Source: Nostoc indistinguendum CM1-VF10 (GTDB lineage: Bacteria; Cyanobacteriota; Cyanobacteriia; Cyanobacteriales; Nostocaceae). Taken from it: a stretch of 50,060 nucleotides of DNA. The position numbers and the translations under genes were made by a program. The notes under the pieces are model-generated. The model searched no databases. It had not been told where the DNA came from and saw only the letters and a program-made list of their open reading frames with translations. This document shows positions 1 through 8,308 of this stretch, in pieces (within the stretch, counting starts at the first letter, position 1; each line of letters starts with the position of its first letter). The stretch spans positions 1 through 50,060 of the forward strand of contig JAHHHS010000052.1 in NCBI GenBank assembly GCA_019359215.1, in the 5' to 3' direction.

Positions 1-108
1 CACAACTTTTTCATTACGATCGCCCGCAAACTTCGTTTCCGAACTATTCCTCAAGCACAACGCGCCCTCTCCAATCAACTGCACAAAGTTTTTTCTTTCT
101 TTGTATGA
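1..108 (+). CDS. C-terminal end of an unidentified protein, possibly an IS transposase
   Basis: An open frame enters from the left edge and stops at TGA 106-108, giving about 35 residues with a basic, QAQRAL-containing tail. The family cannot be identified from this fragment. The stop lies about 80 bases before an IS-like terminus at 172-188, which would fit the 3' end of a transposase gene. That is inference from position only; it could also be an unrelated host gene. Confidence 0.35.
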   Translation, partial: HNFFITIARKLRFRTIPQAQRALSNQLHKVFSFFV

Positions 109-190
109 AACCACCCTGCTTTTTAAGGGGGGTTAGGGGGGAGCAATAAGTGCCTAAAATCACAGCCAACCACTTTTCAAACAACCTCTC
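109..190. mobile_element. Terminal part of an insertion sequence or related element
   Basis: The minus strand at 172-188 reads GAGGTTGTTTGAAAAGT. The same 17-mer, with the same preceding A, occurs on the plus strand at 49827-49843, just outside the stop of an IS5-like transposase. Here it falls exactly where the kinase N-terminus at 190-393 loses its family-like sequence. A G/C-run stretch at 116-141, of a kind common in Nostoc intergenic DNA, lies inside the element. The other end is not in the window. Confidence 0.55.
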
Positions 191-393
191 AGAAACCCAA
201 TGCTAGTTCCCAGTACAGCGATGCTCAAAATCAGTGCATATCCAATGCCAATCTTTTGACCAACCTTCAGATGACTGAACCAATATCTAGAATTGCTTTT
301 GTTTGGACTGGAGTTAGTTGATTGCAAGGGAATATTTGATCGGCTAAAAGCCAGTTCATCGAAGTTGTGATGCTGTTTCATATTGAACCTCAA
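160..393 (-). pseudogene. Sensor kinase/receptor N-terminus cut by an insertion element
   Basis: The frame begins with a 40-residue polar leader. A segment LKVGQKIGIGYALILSIAVL follows and continues as a membrane helix. This arrangement is typical of the N-terminus of Nostoc membrane histidine kinases. After about residue 67 the frame runs into the IS terminus and stops at residue 77, so the sensor, HisKA and ATPase parts are missing. It lies 10 bases downstream of the response regulator at 404-1078 on the same strand, so it was probably the third gene of a two-component operon. The exact kinase type cannot be told from the part that remains. Confidence 0.6.
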
Positions 394-403
394 GACTCAG
401 CAT

Positions 404-1078
404 TCAACACTTAGTTCGCAAGCGATAACCCATGCCTCTAACTGTCTCAATCAGTTTGCTACCTAGTTTCTTACGGAGATAACCAACATACACATCGACA
501 ATATTAGAACCTGGGTTATAGTCGTAACCCCAAACGTGATCGAGGAGTTGTTCTCGACTGATGACTTGTTCTGGATGACGGCAAAACATTTCTGCCATAG
601 CAAATTCACGGGCAGGTAGTTCTATTAGGCGATCGCCTATTTTCACTTGTCGAGTTCGCAAATTAAGCTCAATATTACCAGCTTTGAGGATAAATTCTTG
701 GGCATCTCTGGCAGGTCTAGTACTTCACAACCGTAACCTTACCCGCGCTAATAGTTCTTCAAATCGGAAGGGTTTGGTGACATAATCATCTGCACCCCCT
801 TCTAGTCCAGCAACTTTGTCGTGAATGTCACTCCGGGCAGAGAGGATAATCACAGGTATGTCTTCTCCCTGTCCGCGCAGTTCTTCGAGTACTTGAAACC
901 CGTCTTTTCCAGGCAACCCTAGATCCAGAATTAACAAGTCAAAGGTTGCACTTTGGATGACATCTAGCACATACAACCCATCTGTAACAATTGTTGTTGT
1001 AAACCCTTGCGATCGCAACCCTTTTTCAATAAATGAGGCAATCCGGGGTTCATCTTCAACGATGAGAATGTTGGGCAT
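404..1078 (-). pseudogene. OmpR/PhoB-family response regulator with an in-frame TGA
   Basis: Residues 1-117 form a receiver domain with the acidic pair in LIVEDE, the phospho-acceptor Asp in LLILDLGLPG and the conserved Lys in DDYVTKPF. Residues after about 138 form a winged-helix DNA-binding domain (REFAMAEMF, SREQLLDHVWG, VDVYVGYLRKKLG, TVRGMGYRL). Both halves are in the same frame, separated only by TGA at 725-727, which lies between RVRLRL and STRPARDA. A CGA (Arg) to TGA transition is the simplest origin. Full length would be about 224 residues, normal for the family. It follows the kinase at 1085-2640 by 6 bases. Unless the stop is read through or is a sequencing error, only a lone receiver domain is made. 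Confidence 0.85.
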
Positions 1079-1084
1079 AGACGC

Positions 1085-2640
1085 TTATTTATTGGGGGGA
1101 TCGAGCGGTAAAACGATGGTAAACATCGAACCTGCTCCTAACTGACTACGAAGTAATACTTGCCCACCGTGAGCAACTGCGATCGCTCGCACGATAGAAA
1201 GCCCTAGCCCAGCCCCTCTGAACGACGCCGACTTTTGGAAGACCGCGCAAAGCGTTCAAAAATTCGTTTTTGATCAACCAGTGGAATACCTTCGCCTGTA
1301 TCGCGTATCCAGAAGCGCACCTTCTCTTTGGCGATCGCTGAACCTATGGAAATAGTATCACTCTCTTTAGTATGCTGAGTAGCATTATGAGCCAGATTCA
1401 TCATGGCTTCGGTAATTCTTTGACGGTCAACAACAATCTGACCTTTGGCCACAGAGTCTAGTTGCCAGTCTCTCTCTGCCAGTGCTTGGGCTTTAATAAA
1501 TAATTCTTTGGTTAAATCTGCCACATTTACTGTTGCTACCTGTAAAAAGTCGCCGCGTTCTGCTTTTGCCAGCAAAATCATATCATCAACTAAACGGCTC
1601 ATCCGGTCTAGTTCTCCGATGACAAGTGCCACGGTTTCTTGTTGTTCTTGGGGATCATCTCCCATCAGTTCTAGGTGTCCACGAATAATAGTGATGGGAG
1701 TTCTCAGTTCGTGTCCAGCATCGTTAACGAATTCACGCTGGCTGGCAAAGGCTGCTTCTAGTCTGTCCATCATTTCGTTGAATGTCTTTGCCAGTTTTCC
1801 CAGTTCTCCCTTACCTCGCACAGGCAAACGCTGAGTTAAATCTGACTCATTGATGGCATGAGCTGTAGTGATAATTGTCCGTAGAGGAGAGAGTATTCGC
1901 CCCGCAGCAAACCAGGTAAGGATTAACGACACCACAAACACTAAGCTGAAAACTTGAATAATCACAGTGATTGCTTCTAAGGCTTCTGTCCTTTCCCCGG
2001 CGGTATTGTGGGCAACGACAAAGACTCCCCGTGTTTGTCCATTAATGGTAATTGGTTCCACCATGTAAAGAATGTTACTACCATCAGGGGCGAAAAATTC
2101 TTGTTCTCCCTGTTCTGGTTGGGTCTGTTTTGCCCACCGTCTCATGAGTAATGAGTCTCTGGCTAAAAGCTTAGGGCGTTTGCTAGGACTAGATTTGTAG
2201 AATTCACCATCGAGAAAAGTAATAAAGTAGGATTCATCTTCTGGTCGCCGATACAACAAATAAGCTCTAAAAAGTTTGATTAAGTCTTCTACGGAGGCTG
2301 GAGTAGTGATTTGTTCTTCTCCAGACAATATTGACTCGTTCAATATCTCTTCTGAGTCATCAGTGAGTCTATTCTCTGTAACAAACTTTTCGCCCTTAAT
2401 CAGCGCCTTAAACGCCATCATGTTTCCTTCCATATCCTGACGAACACGCTCATCAATGCGCTGGTACAGCTGATAGCGAAATGCCGGAATGGCAATGAGA
2501 AACGTTATTCCTAAAATCAGCAAGTACCAGAGCAAAATCCGGGTGCGTGCTTCTCCCAATAGTTGCTGCCAAATTAAAAACAACTGAGATATTTTGAAAA
2601 CAGATATGCGATCGCAAAAACGGTTTAATACCCTGCTCAT
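1085..2640 (-). pseudogene. Membrane sensor histidine kinase, frameshifted in the ATPase domain
   Basis: The main frame (1204-2640, 478 residues) has a first membrane helix near residues 35-55, a periplasmic sensor region and a second helix near 225-245. It continues with a HAMP domain, a HisKA domain with the phospho-accepting His in NDAGHELRTP, and an ATPase domain with NLAHNATQHT (N box), DTGEGIP (G1) and RIFERFARS (F box). It then stops at 1204-1206. Shifting frame at the G-run at 1213-1216 restores GLGLSIVRAIAVAHGG (G2 box) and a natural end at 1085-1087, six bases before the response regulator start. One missing base therefore removes the G2 box. It was the cognate kinase of the regulator at 404-1078. 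Confidence 0.85.
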
Positions 2641-2791
2641 TTTGAGTCATCCTCATTTGAGGCTGTTTAAATTCATCAAATCCTCGATTTAAGGCTTACA
2701 ATCTACTAATTAATTTTTGATGAGAGAATTTTCATCAATTTCTCATGCACTTTTAATAAGAAATTGTTACGAATTACGAATTATTATATCA

Positions 2792-3768
2792 GTCCGTATT
2801 GGTTACATTCTTAAACGTTATCCTCGCTATTCTGAAACCTTTGTCGTTAATGAAATTTTGGCTCATGAAGCGGCTGGTTTAGATATTGAAATTTTTGCTT
2901 TGAGGCCACCGTGTGACACTCACTTTCAAAATATTATTTCCCAGGTACGTGCTAGCGTCAACTACATTCGTAAGCCAATTCAAGGTCGAACTTGATTGAT
3001 TGCCACAGCGCTGAACAGGTGGCCAATCGGGTTTTTCAAGCTGCTACAGCACTAATTGCTGTTTCATCTGAAGTGAAAACTTACTTAATGAATTATGTCA
3101 AAAGCCGCAAAATTTATGTCATCCCAAATGGTGTAAATCCCGATCGCTTCTCTGCTTTTGATCGTGCATTTTCAATGCAATCAGAAACCTTTACAGTGGG
3201 ATTTGTCGGCACATTGAAACCGTGGCATGGATTGCCAATTCTCACAGCAGCTTTTGCTCAACTGCATCAACAAGTTCCCAATGCCAAACTTTTGATTGTT
3301 GGCGATGGCCCCGAACGGGAAAATCTCGAAGCCGAATTATTGGCACGAGGATTACACTCTCATGCTAAATTCACCGGAGCGGTGAATCCTGATGAAATTC
3401 CGAAATTATTAGCAGCAATGGATGTTGCTGTTGCACCATATCCGGCTGAATCCGATTTTTACTTCTCACCGTTGAAAGTTTATGAATATATGGCGGCTGG
3501 TTTGCCAGTAGTTGTTAGTAGTATTGGGCAATTGCTGGAGCTAATTGACACAGGGGTGAATGGGATTCTTTGCCCACCAGGTGATGCGATCGCCTTAGCA
3601 GAGGCATTAGAAAAATTGTGGCGATCGCCAGCTTTGCGCCATTCTTTGGGACAAGCAGCGCAGAAAACGGTTATAGAACATCACACTTGGGAGGCGATCG
3701 CACAACAGATTTTGCATATAGCTGGATTAAATACTCCGCCTCAATTGCAAGTGGAGGTGAGACGATAA
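2792..3768 (+). pseudogene. GT4 glycosyltransferase remnant with internal deletion
   Basis: Positions 2792-2995 encode a glycosyltransferase N-terminus (RIGYILKRYPRYSETFVVNE) that ends at TGA 2993-2995. Positions 2992-3768 then encode the C-terminal GT-B half: PNGVNPDRF, VGFVGTLKPWHGL, LLIVGDGPERENLE and the FSPLKVYEYMAAGLPVV sugar-nucleotide loop. About 100 or more residues of the usual middle are absent, and the expected ATG before RIGYIL is GTC. The halves may come from one gene with an internal deletion, or from two neighbouring glycosyltransferase genes joined by a deletion. The stop TAA abuts the ATG of the ABC exporter, so it once led that operon. Confidence 0.75.
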
Positions 3769-5604
3769 ATGAGACGTTCAAAGCCACAGAAAAAAGTTAT
3801 TCCCGGTTTATGGGGAGTACTACGTTATTTCTGGCCTTACATTCAAAAACAGTATGGACTACTTTTGATTTCTGCGATCGCTCTGGTTGTGGATGTCGGA
3901 CTACGGGTGTTGGAACCGTGGCCCCTAAAATTTGTTTTTGATTACGTTTTGATTCGGGGCGATCGGCCTACCAATATTCCATTAATTGATCGCCTGGAGC
4001 CAGTTATATTACTGACATTTTCAGCAGTTACAGTCCTTGTCATTACCGGATTACGCGCACTTGCCGCCTATTGGAGTACCGTCGGACTAGCAATACTAGG
4101 TAGCCGAGTCATGACTGAGGTGCGTAATCATCTGTATTGTCATCTTCAAGATTTGTCTTTGTCTTACCACACCAAAGCTCGTAGCGGCGATTTAATTATT
4201 CGTGTGAGTAGCGATGCTAGCCGTCTGCAAGAAATTATGATCACGGCAGCATTACCACTGGTAGTAAGCATTCTTACAGTGTTTGGCATGATTGGCGTGA
4301 TGCTTTGGATAAATCGCAGCCTCACCCTACTTGCACTGCTCACCCTACCGTTGTTTGCATTAGTCACAAATCGGCTGAGTCAGCGAATTCGAGAGTCTTC
4401 ATTAAGGCAACGCAAACAAGAAGGGGCTGTGGCGGCGACGGCGGCTGAGTCAATTGCTGCGATTAAATTAGTCAAAGCCCTCTCACTGCAAGATGCCTTT
4501 GCGCGAGTTTTTTCTCAACAAAATCAGCGTAGCCTTAAGGAGAGCGTCAAAACCCAACGCCTTACGGCTCATCTCGAACGAACCGTTGATGCTGTAATTG
4601 CACTAGGAACAGCACTTGTTTTATGGTACGGTTCCTGGCTGGCATTGCGAAATGCTTTAACACCGGGTGATGTGCTTGTGTTTCTCACCTATCTCAAAAA
4701 TGCCTTTAAGCCGGTTCAGAACTTTGCTAAGTACACCGGAAGACTTGCTAAAGCTGCTGCTTCTGGTGAGCGAATTTTAGATGTATTATCACAGCAACCT
4801 GATGTCCGAGATTTGCCGGATGCGATACCGGCTCCAATTTTCCGAGGTGAAGTTTGTTTTGATCACGTACACTTTGCCTATGAACCAGGACAAGTTCTGC
4901 TCGAAGATATCAATTTAACCATTCAACCAGGGCAGCAAGTAGCGATCGTTGGTACATCCGGCGGTGGTAAATCTACCTTAGTAAGTCTATTATTACGACT
5001 TTATGACCCGACGATGGGTAAAGTCATGATTGATGGGTGGGATATCCGCGAGTACACATTGGAATCATTACGCCCACAAATTAGTGTAGTTTTGCAAGAC
5101 AGTCTCTTATTTGCCGCGACTATTCGAGAAAATATTGCCTACGGTATTGCCGGAGTGTCAGATGAGGAAATTGAAGCAGCCACTCGTCTAGCTAATGCTG
5201 ATGATTTCATCCAAGCTTTACCCCAAGGATACAACACACTTGTAGGAGAACGAGGCGCAACCCTTTCAGGTGGACAACGCCAACGAATTGCGATCGCTCG
5301 CGCTGCTATTCGTCAAGCTCCAATTTTGATTTTAGATGAACCCACAACTGGGCTAGATCAAGGTAATGAGACAGCGATCGTTGATGCTCTACAACGGCTC
5401 TCGCAAAACCGCACCACCTTCTTAATTACTCACGATCTGTATCTTGCAACTCGCGCAGATATAATTCTTTACATAGAAAATGGGCAGGTGCTAGAACAAG
5501 GCACTCATCAGGAATTAATGCAACAGAATGGTCGCTATGCGGCATTGTATCAAATGCAGACTGCAATCCGAACTGAGGAAAAGTCAAATTCTCGGATGAC
5601 ATAA
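3769..5604 (+). CDS. MsbA-like ABC exporter (fused membrane and ATPase domains)
   Basis: This 611-residue half-transporter has a six-helix type-1 exporter domain at about residues 15-320. The ATPase domain has Walker A GTSGGGKST near 394, signature LSGGQRQR near 498, Walker B ILILDEPTTGLDQ near 518 and the switch His in LITHDLYL. The length and order match lipid, glycolipid or peptide exporters that work as homodimers in the inner membrane. ATG 3769 directly follows the stop of the glycosyltransferase remnant, and a phosphotransferase follows after 64 bases, which suggests export of a glycosylated lipid or polymer. The substrate is not known. Confidence 0.9.
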   Translation: MRRSKPQKKVIPGLWGVLRYFWPYIQKQYGLLLISAIALVVDVGLRVLEPWPLKFVFDYVLIRGDRPTNIPLIDRLEPVILLTFSAVTVLVITGLRALAAYWSTVGLAILGSRVMTEVRNHLYCHLQDLSLSYHTKARSGDLIIRVSSDASRLQEIMITAALPLVVSILTVFGMIGVMLWINRSLTLLALLTLPLFALVTNRLSQRIRESSLRQRKQEGAVAATAAESIAAIKLVKALSLQDAFARVFSQQNQRSLKESVKTQRLTAHLERTVDAVIALGTALVLWYGSWLALRNALTPGDVLVFLTYLKNAFKPVQNFAKYTGRLAKAAASGERILDVLSQQPDVRDLPDAIPAPIFRGEVCFDHVHFAYEPGQVLLEDINLTIQPGQQVAIVGTSGGGKSTLVSLLLRLYDPTMGKVMIDGWDIREYTLESLRPQISVVLQDSLLFAATIRENIAYGIAGVSDEEIEAATRLANADDFIQALPQGYNTLVGERGATLSGGQRQRIAIARAAIRQAPILILDEPTTGLDQGNETAIVDALQRLSQNRTTFLITHDLYLATRADIILYIENGQVLEQGTHQELMQQNGRYAALYQMQTAIRTEEKSNSRMT

Positions 5605-5668
5605 CCCAATTATGGCGCTGCATATTGTGCAGAGAGAATAAAAGTTTTTAGATTTACACCCAATAAAT

Positions 5669-6700
5669 ATGACTGTTTTCGTCAGCGATCGCTTCAACAG
5701 TGTAACTGATCCCAAAATGCCATTTTTATCAGCAGCCATTGATCCATTGGAAGTACAACAACGGTTTACTCAGTACTTGCCAATCGTTGAAAATGCTCAA
5801 CTGCAAAAAATTCAAGTCATTCGCCACAAACCAGGGCGGCGTTGTTTGATTGAATATGAATTGCTGAATAATCACGGGCAAACCATTACACTAATTGGCA
5901 AAATCCGAGCTAAAGGAACAGACTTTAATAGTTATGAATTACAAAAATCTTTGTGGCAAACAGGATTTGCAGATGATAGTGCTGATGGAATTTCAGTACC
6001 GCAACCTGTAGGAATAATCCCCGAATGGCAGATGTGGTTGCAGCGAAAAGTTCAAGGAGCCTTCGCCCCTGGCGTTGGCGGAGCCATCGCTACTCAATTC
6101 TTAACTCAAACCAACACTATTTTCCTTGCAAAACGAATTGCTGAAGTTGCCCATAAACTTCACCAAGCTAACATTCCTCCTCGCCGTTCTCATACCATGT
6201 CAGACGAACTGCGAATCTTGAATGAAAGGATTCCTTTGGTGATGCAACAATATCCAGAATGGAAAAAACGCTTAGAAAAAATATTAGCAGCATCTAATCA
6301 TTTAGGAGAAAATACTCCAGAACAAAAACACTGTGGTATCCATCGAGATTTTTATTCCGATCAAGTGATTATTAATGGTTCTCGTTTGTATCTCATCGAC
6401 CTTGATTTATATTGTGAAGGTAATCCGGCCATTGATATCGGTAACTTTATTGCTCATATTAAAGAATACAGCCTTCGCATCCTTGGCAATTCAGAAGCAT
6501 TACACGATTGGGAAACTGCCCTAACTGAAAGATTTATTCAGCTTACAAGCGAGGAATTCAAAACTTCAATTGAATTCTACATTACCTTAACACTAGTACG
6601 ACATATTCACATCAGCACCCAATTTTTAGAACGTCGTCTATTTACAGAAGCATTGTTAAATCTATGCGAACAACGCTTACATATTAGAAACGCATCATGA
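5669..6700 (+). CDS. APH/choline-kinase-fold phosphotransferase
   Basis: The 343-residue protein has an aminoglycoside-phosphotransferase fold. The catalytic loop HRDFYSDQVIING lies near residue 225 and the metal-binding segment LIDLDLYCEGNPAIDIGNF near 243. The family phosphorylates small hydroxylated substrates such as sugars, choline or antibiotics. Its position behind a glycosyltransferase remnant and an ABC exporter suggests a role in envelope glycan or lipid modification rather than drug resistance (inference). Residues near 130-143 (GAFAPGVGGAIA) come from a short GC-rich stretch at 6057-6090 that resembles dispersed Nostoc repeats and looks inserted in frame. Confidence 0.8.
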   Translation: MTVFVSDRFNSVTDPKMPFLSAAIDPLEVQQRFTQYLPIVENAQLQKIQVIRHKPGRRCLIEYELLNNHGQTITLIGKIRAKGTDFNSYELQKSLWQTGFADDSADGISVPQPVGIIPEWQMWLQRKVQGAFAPGVGGAIATQFLTQTNTIFLAKRIAEVAHKLHQANIPPRRSHTMSDELRILNERIPLVMQQYPEWKKRLEKILAASNHLGENTPEQKHCGIHRDFYSDQVIINGSRLYLIDLDLYCEGNPAIDIGNFIAHIKEYSLRILGNSEALHDWETALTERFIQLTSEEFKTSIEFYITLTLVRHIHISTQFLERRLFTEALLNLCEQRLHIRNAS

Positions 6701-6855
6701 TTTAAACTCTTATTTTCTGCCTAAACAACATCCTATAAGAATCCTAAATCATTCGTAAAATCTCTCCTTATTATCTCTGGCTTTTCTGCGCCTCTGCGGT
6801 TCATCTTGATGTTCAAATTCTTATTATTCTAATTGCTAATTTTCAGGAGAGAGCA

Positions 6856-8190
6856 TTGTTAGCTTCAACTTATTGGCGACAATTTCGCTTAATTAGTTTA
6901 ATTATATCATGCACTTTGAGTAGCATAACTCCAGCTATTGCAACACCCATTGCCGATAAACCTAATAACTTCAGTGAATCTAATGCTGATAATCATGCAT
7001 TAAGTAAAATCACATCTGTTTCTGAATTATCGGCAGAATTAAAAACCCTTGAGAAACGAGTTACTTTATTAGAAACCAACCTTGCTGCATTAGAAACGCA
7101 ACAGTTTTCCCCCCATGTTGAGCTTGAAGCGGAAGCCATCTTTGCTGTGACTGGATTCGCTGGTGAAAAGAGAGCCAACAGTAGTAAACCAATAAATGAA
7201 AATTTAGTATTGAGCGATCGCGTCCGTCTGAGCTTCGTAAGCAGTTTTACTGGAAAAGAGAAATTGGAAGTGCGCTTACAAGCAAGGAACACACCAGCAT
7301 TAGAAGATGTAACTGGAACTCAAATGACAAATTTGGGATTTGATGGTGACGATGAAAATGAGGTGGAAGTAGATGAGCTAGAGTACAGATTTCCACTAGG
7401 TAAACGAACCCGCATGACTTTCTACGGGTTGGGAGGAGGATTAGGCGACTTTGTTCCTAGTGTCAATCCTCTTTTTAGCGGTAGTGGAGATGGATCAATT
7501 TCTACATTTGGACGAGAAAATCCGATTCGCCGACAAGGTAGTGGCGTAGGTATCGGTATTTCTCATAATTTGAATAAAGCTTTGAATTTGTCATTAGGAT
7601 ATATCAGCAGCAATGCAGCTAATTCAGAGAAGGGGATTTTTGCTAGCCCTTACGGAGCGATCGCTCAACTAACCCTCGAACCCACTAAAACAACTGAACT
7701 CAGCCTTACCTATATTCACTCTCATAACAATTTGAAGACAGGAACTGGAAGCGAATTAACTAGCGATCCATTTGATGAGGCAGATGCGATCGTTGCTAAT
7801 TCATTTGGCGCAGAAGCTGCTTGGCAACTTAGCCCAGTTATTACTCTCGGTGGTAGAGTTGGTTTTATTCATGCAAAAGCAGAAGATTTACCAGCAAATC
7901 CAAATGCGTCCATTTTCACATGGGCAGTGCTACTAGCTCTTAAAGATATCGGGCAAGAAGGCAGCTTTGCAGGATTTGCCGTGGGTCAACCTCTCAAGGT
8001 GACTCACAATAGTTTCGGCGATGGCTTCAAAGATAAAGATACGTCTCTACATCTGGAAGCTTTTTACCACTTTCAAGTCACGGATAATCTAGCAATAACT
8101 CCGGGATTTTTTGTGATTACAAGTCCAGAACATAATGATAGTAATGGCAGCATTTATGTTGGTACGGTTCGGACAACGTTTAGCTTCTAA
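6856..8190 (+). CDS. Cyanobacterial OprB-like porin without an SLH domain
   Basis: The start is TTG 6856, preceded by an AGGAGAG ribosome-binding site at 6846-6852. An N-terminal signal segment ends near IATPIA (residue 32). ITSVSELSAEL follows, then a coiled coil (LKTLEKRVTLLETNLAALE), then a beta-barrel region that begins HVELEAEAIFAV and ends in the aromatic porin terminus TTFSF. In the usual cyanobacterial porins an SLH domain stands between the SVSELS segment and the coiled coil. Here it is missing, and the protein is 444 residues, shorter than the usual 500 or more. It is an outer-membrane channel, possibly for iron or small solutes. It may have been cotranscribed with the exporter and phosphotransferase upstream (155-base gap). 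Confidence 0.8.
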   Translation: MLASTYWRQFRLISLIISCTLSSITPAIATPIADKPNNFSESNADNHALSKITSVSELSAELKTLEKRVTLLETNLAALETQQFSPHVELEAEAIFAVTGFAGEKRANSSKPINENLVLSDRVRLSFVSSFTGKEKLEVRLQARNTPALEDVTGTQMTNLGFDGDDENEVEVDELEYRFPLGKRTRMTFYGLGGGLGDFVPSVNPLFSGSGDGSISTFGRENPIRRQGSGVGIGISHNLNKALNLSLGYISSNAANSEKGIFASPYGAIAQLTLEPTKTTELSLTYIHSHNNLKTGTGSELTSDPFDEADAIVANSFGAEAAWQLSPVITLGGRVGFIHAKAEDLPANPNASIFTWAVLLALKDIGQEGSFAGFAVGQPLKVTHNSFGDGFKDKDTSLHLEAFYHFQVTDNLAITPGFFVITSPEHNDSNGSIYVGTVRTTFSF

Positions 8191-8308
8191 GTACAGCCCA
8201 GCTATAAACAGGGTACAAAAATTATGCTGCAACAGCCAGAGTAACTAGAGCAGAATCGTTGGGGTTTTGAATTTAGCACTTTGAGCAATCTAACCCCACT
8301 GCTGTAAA

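Noticed and set aside
1445..1834. A long plus-strand frame opposite the histidine kinase
   Set aside because: It mirrors the kinase gene on the other strand and shows no family features of its own.
2984..3010. A GGTCGAACTTGATTG stretch that resembles a tRNA T-loop
   Set aside because: No acceptor, D or anticodon stems can be drawn around it.
5669..6700. Antibiotic resistance gene (aminoglycoside phosphotransferase)
   Set aside because: Only the broad fold matches, and the neighbours point to envelope or glycan metabolism. No resistance role can be supported.
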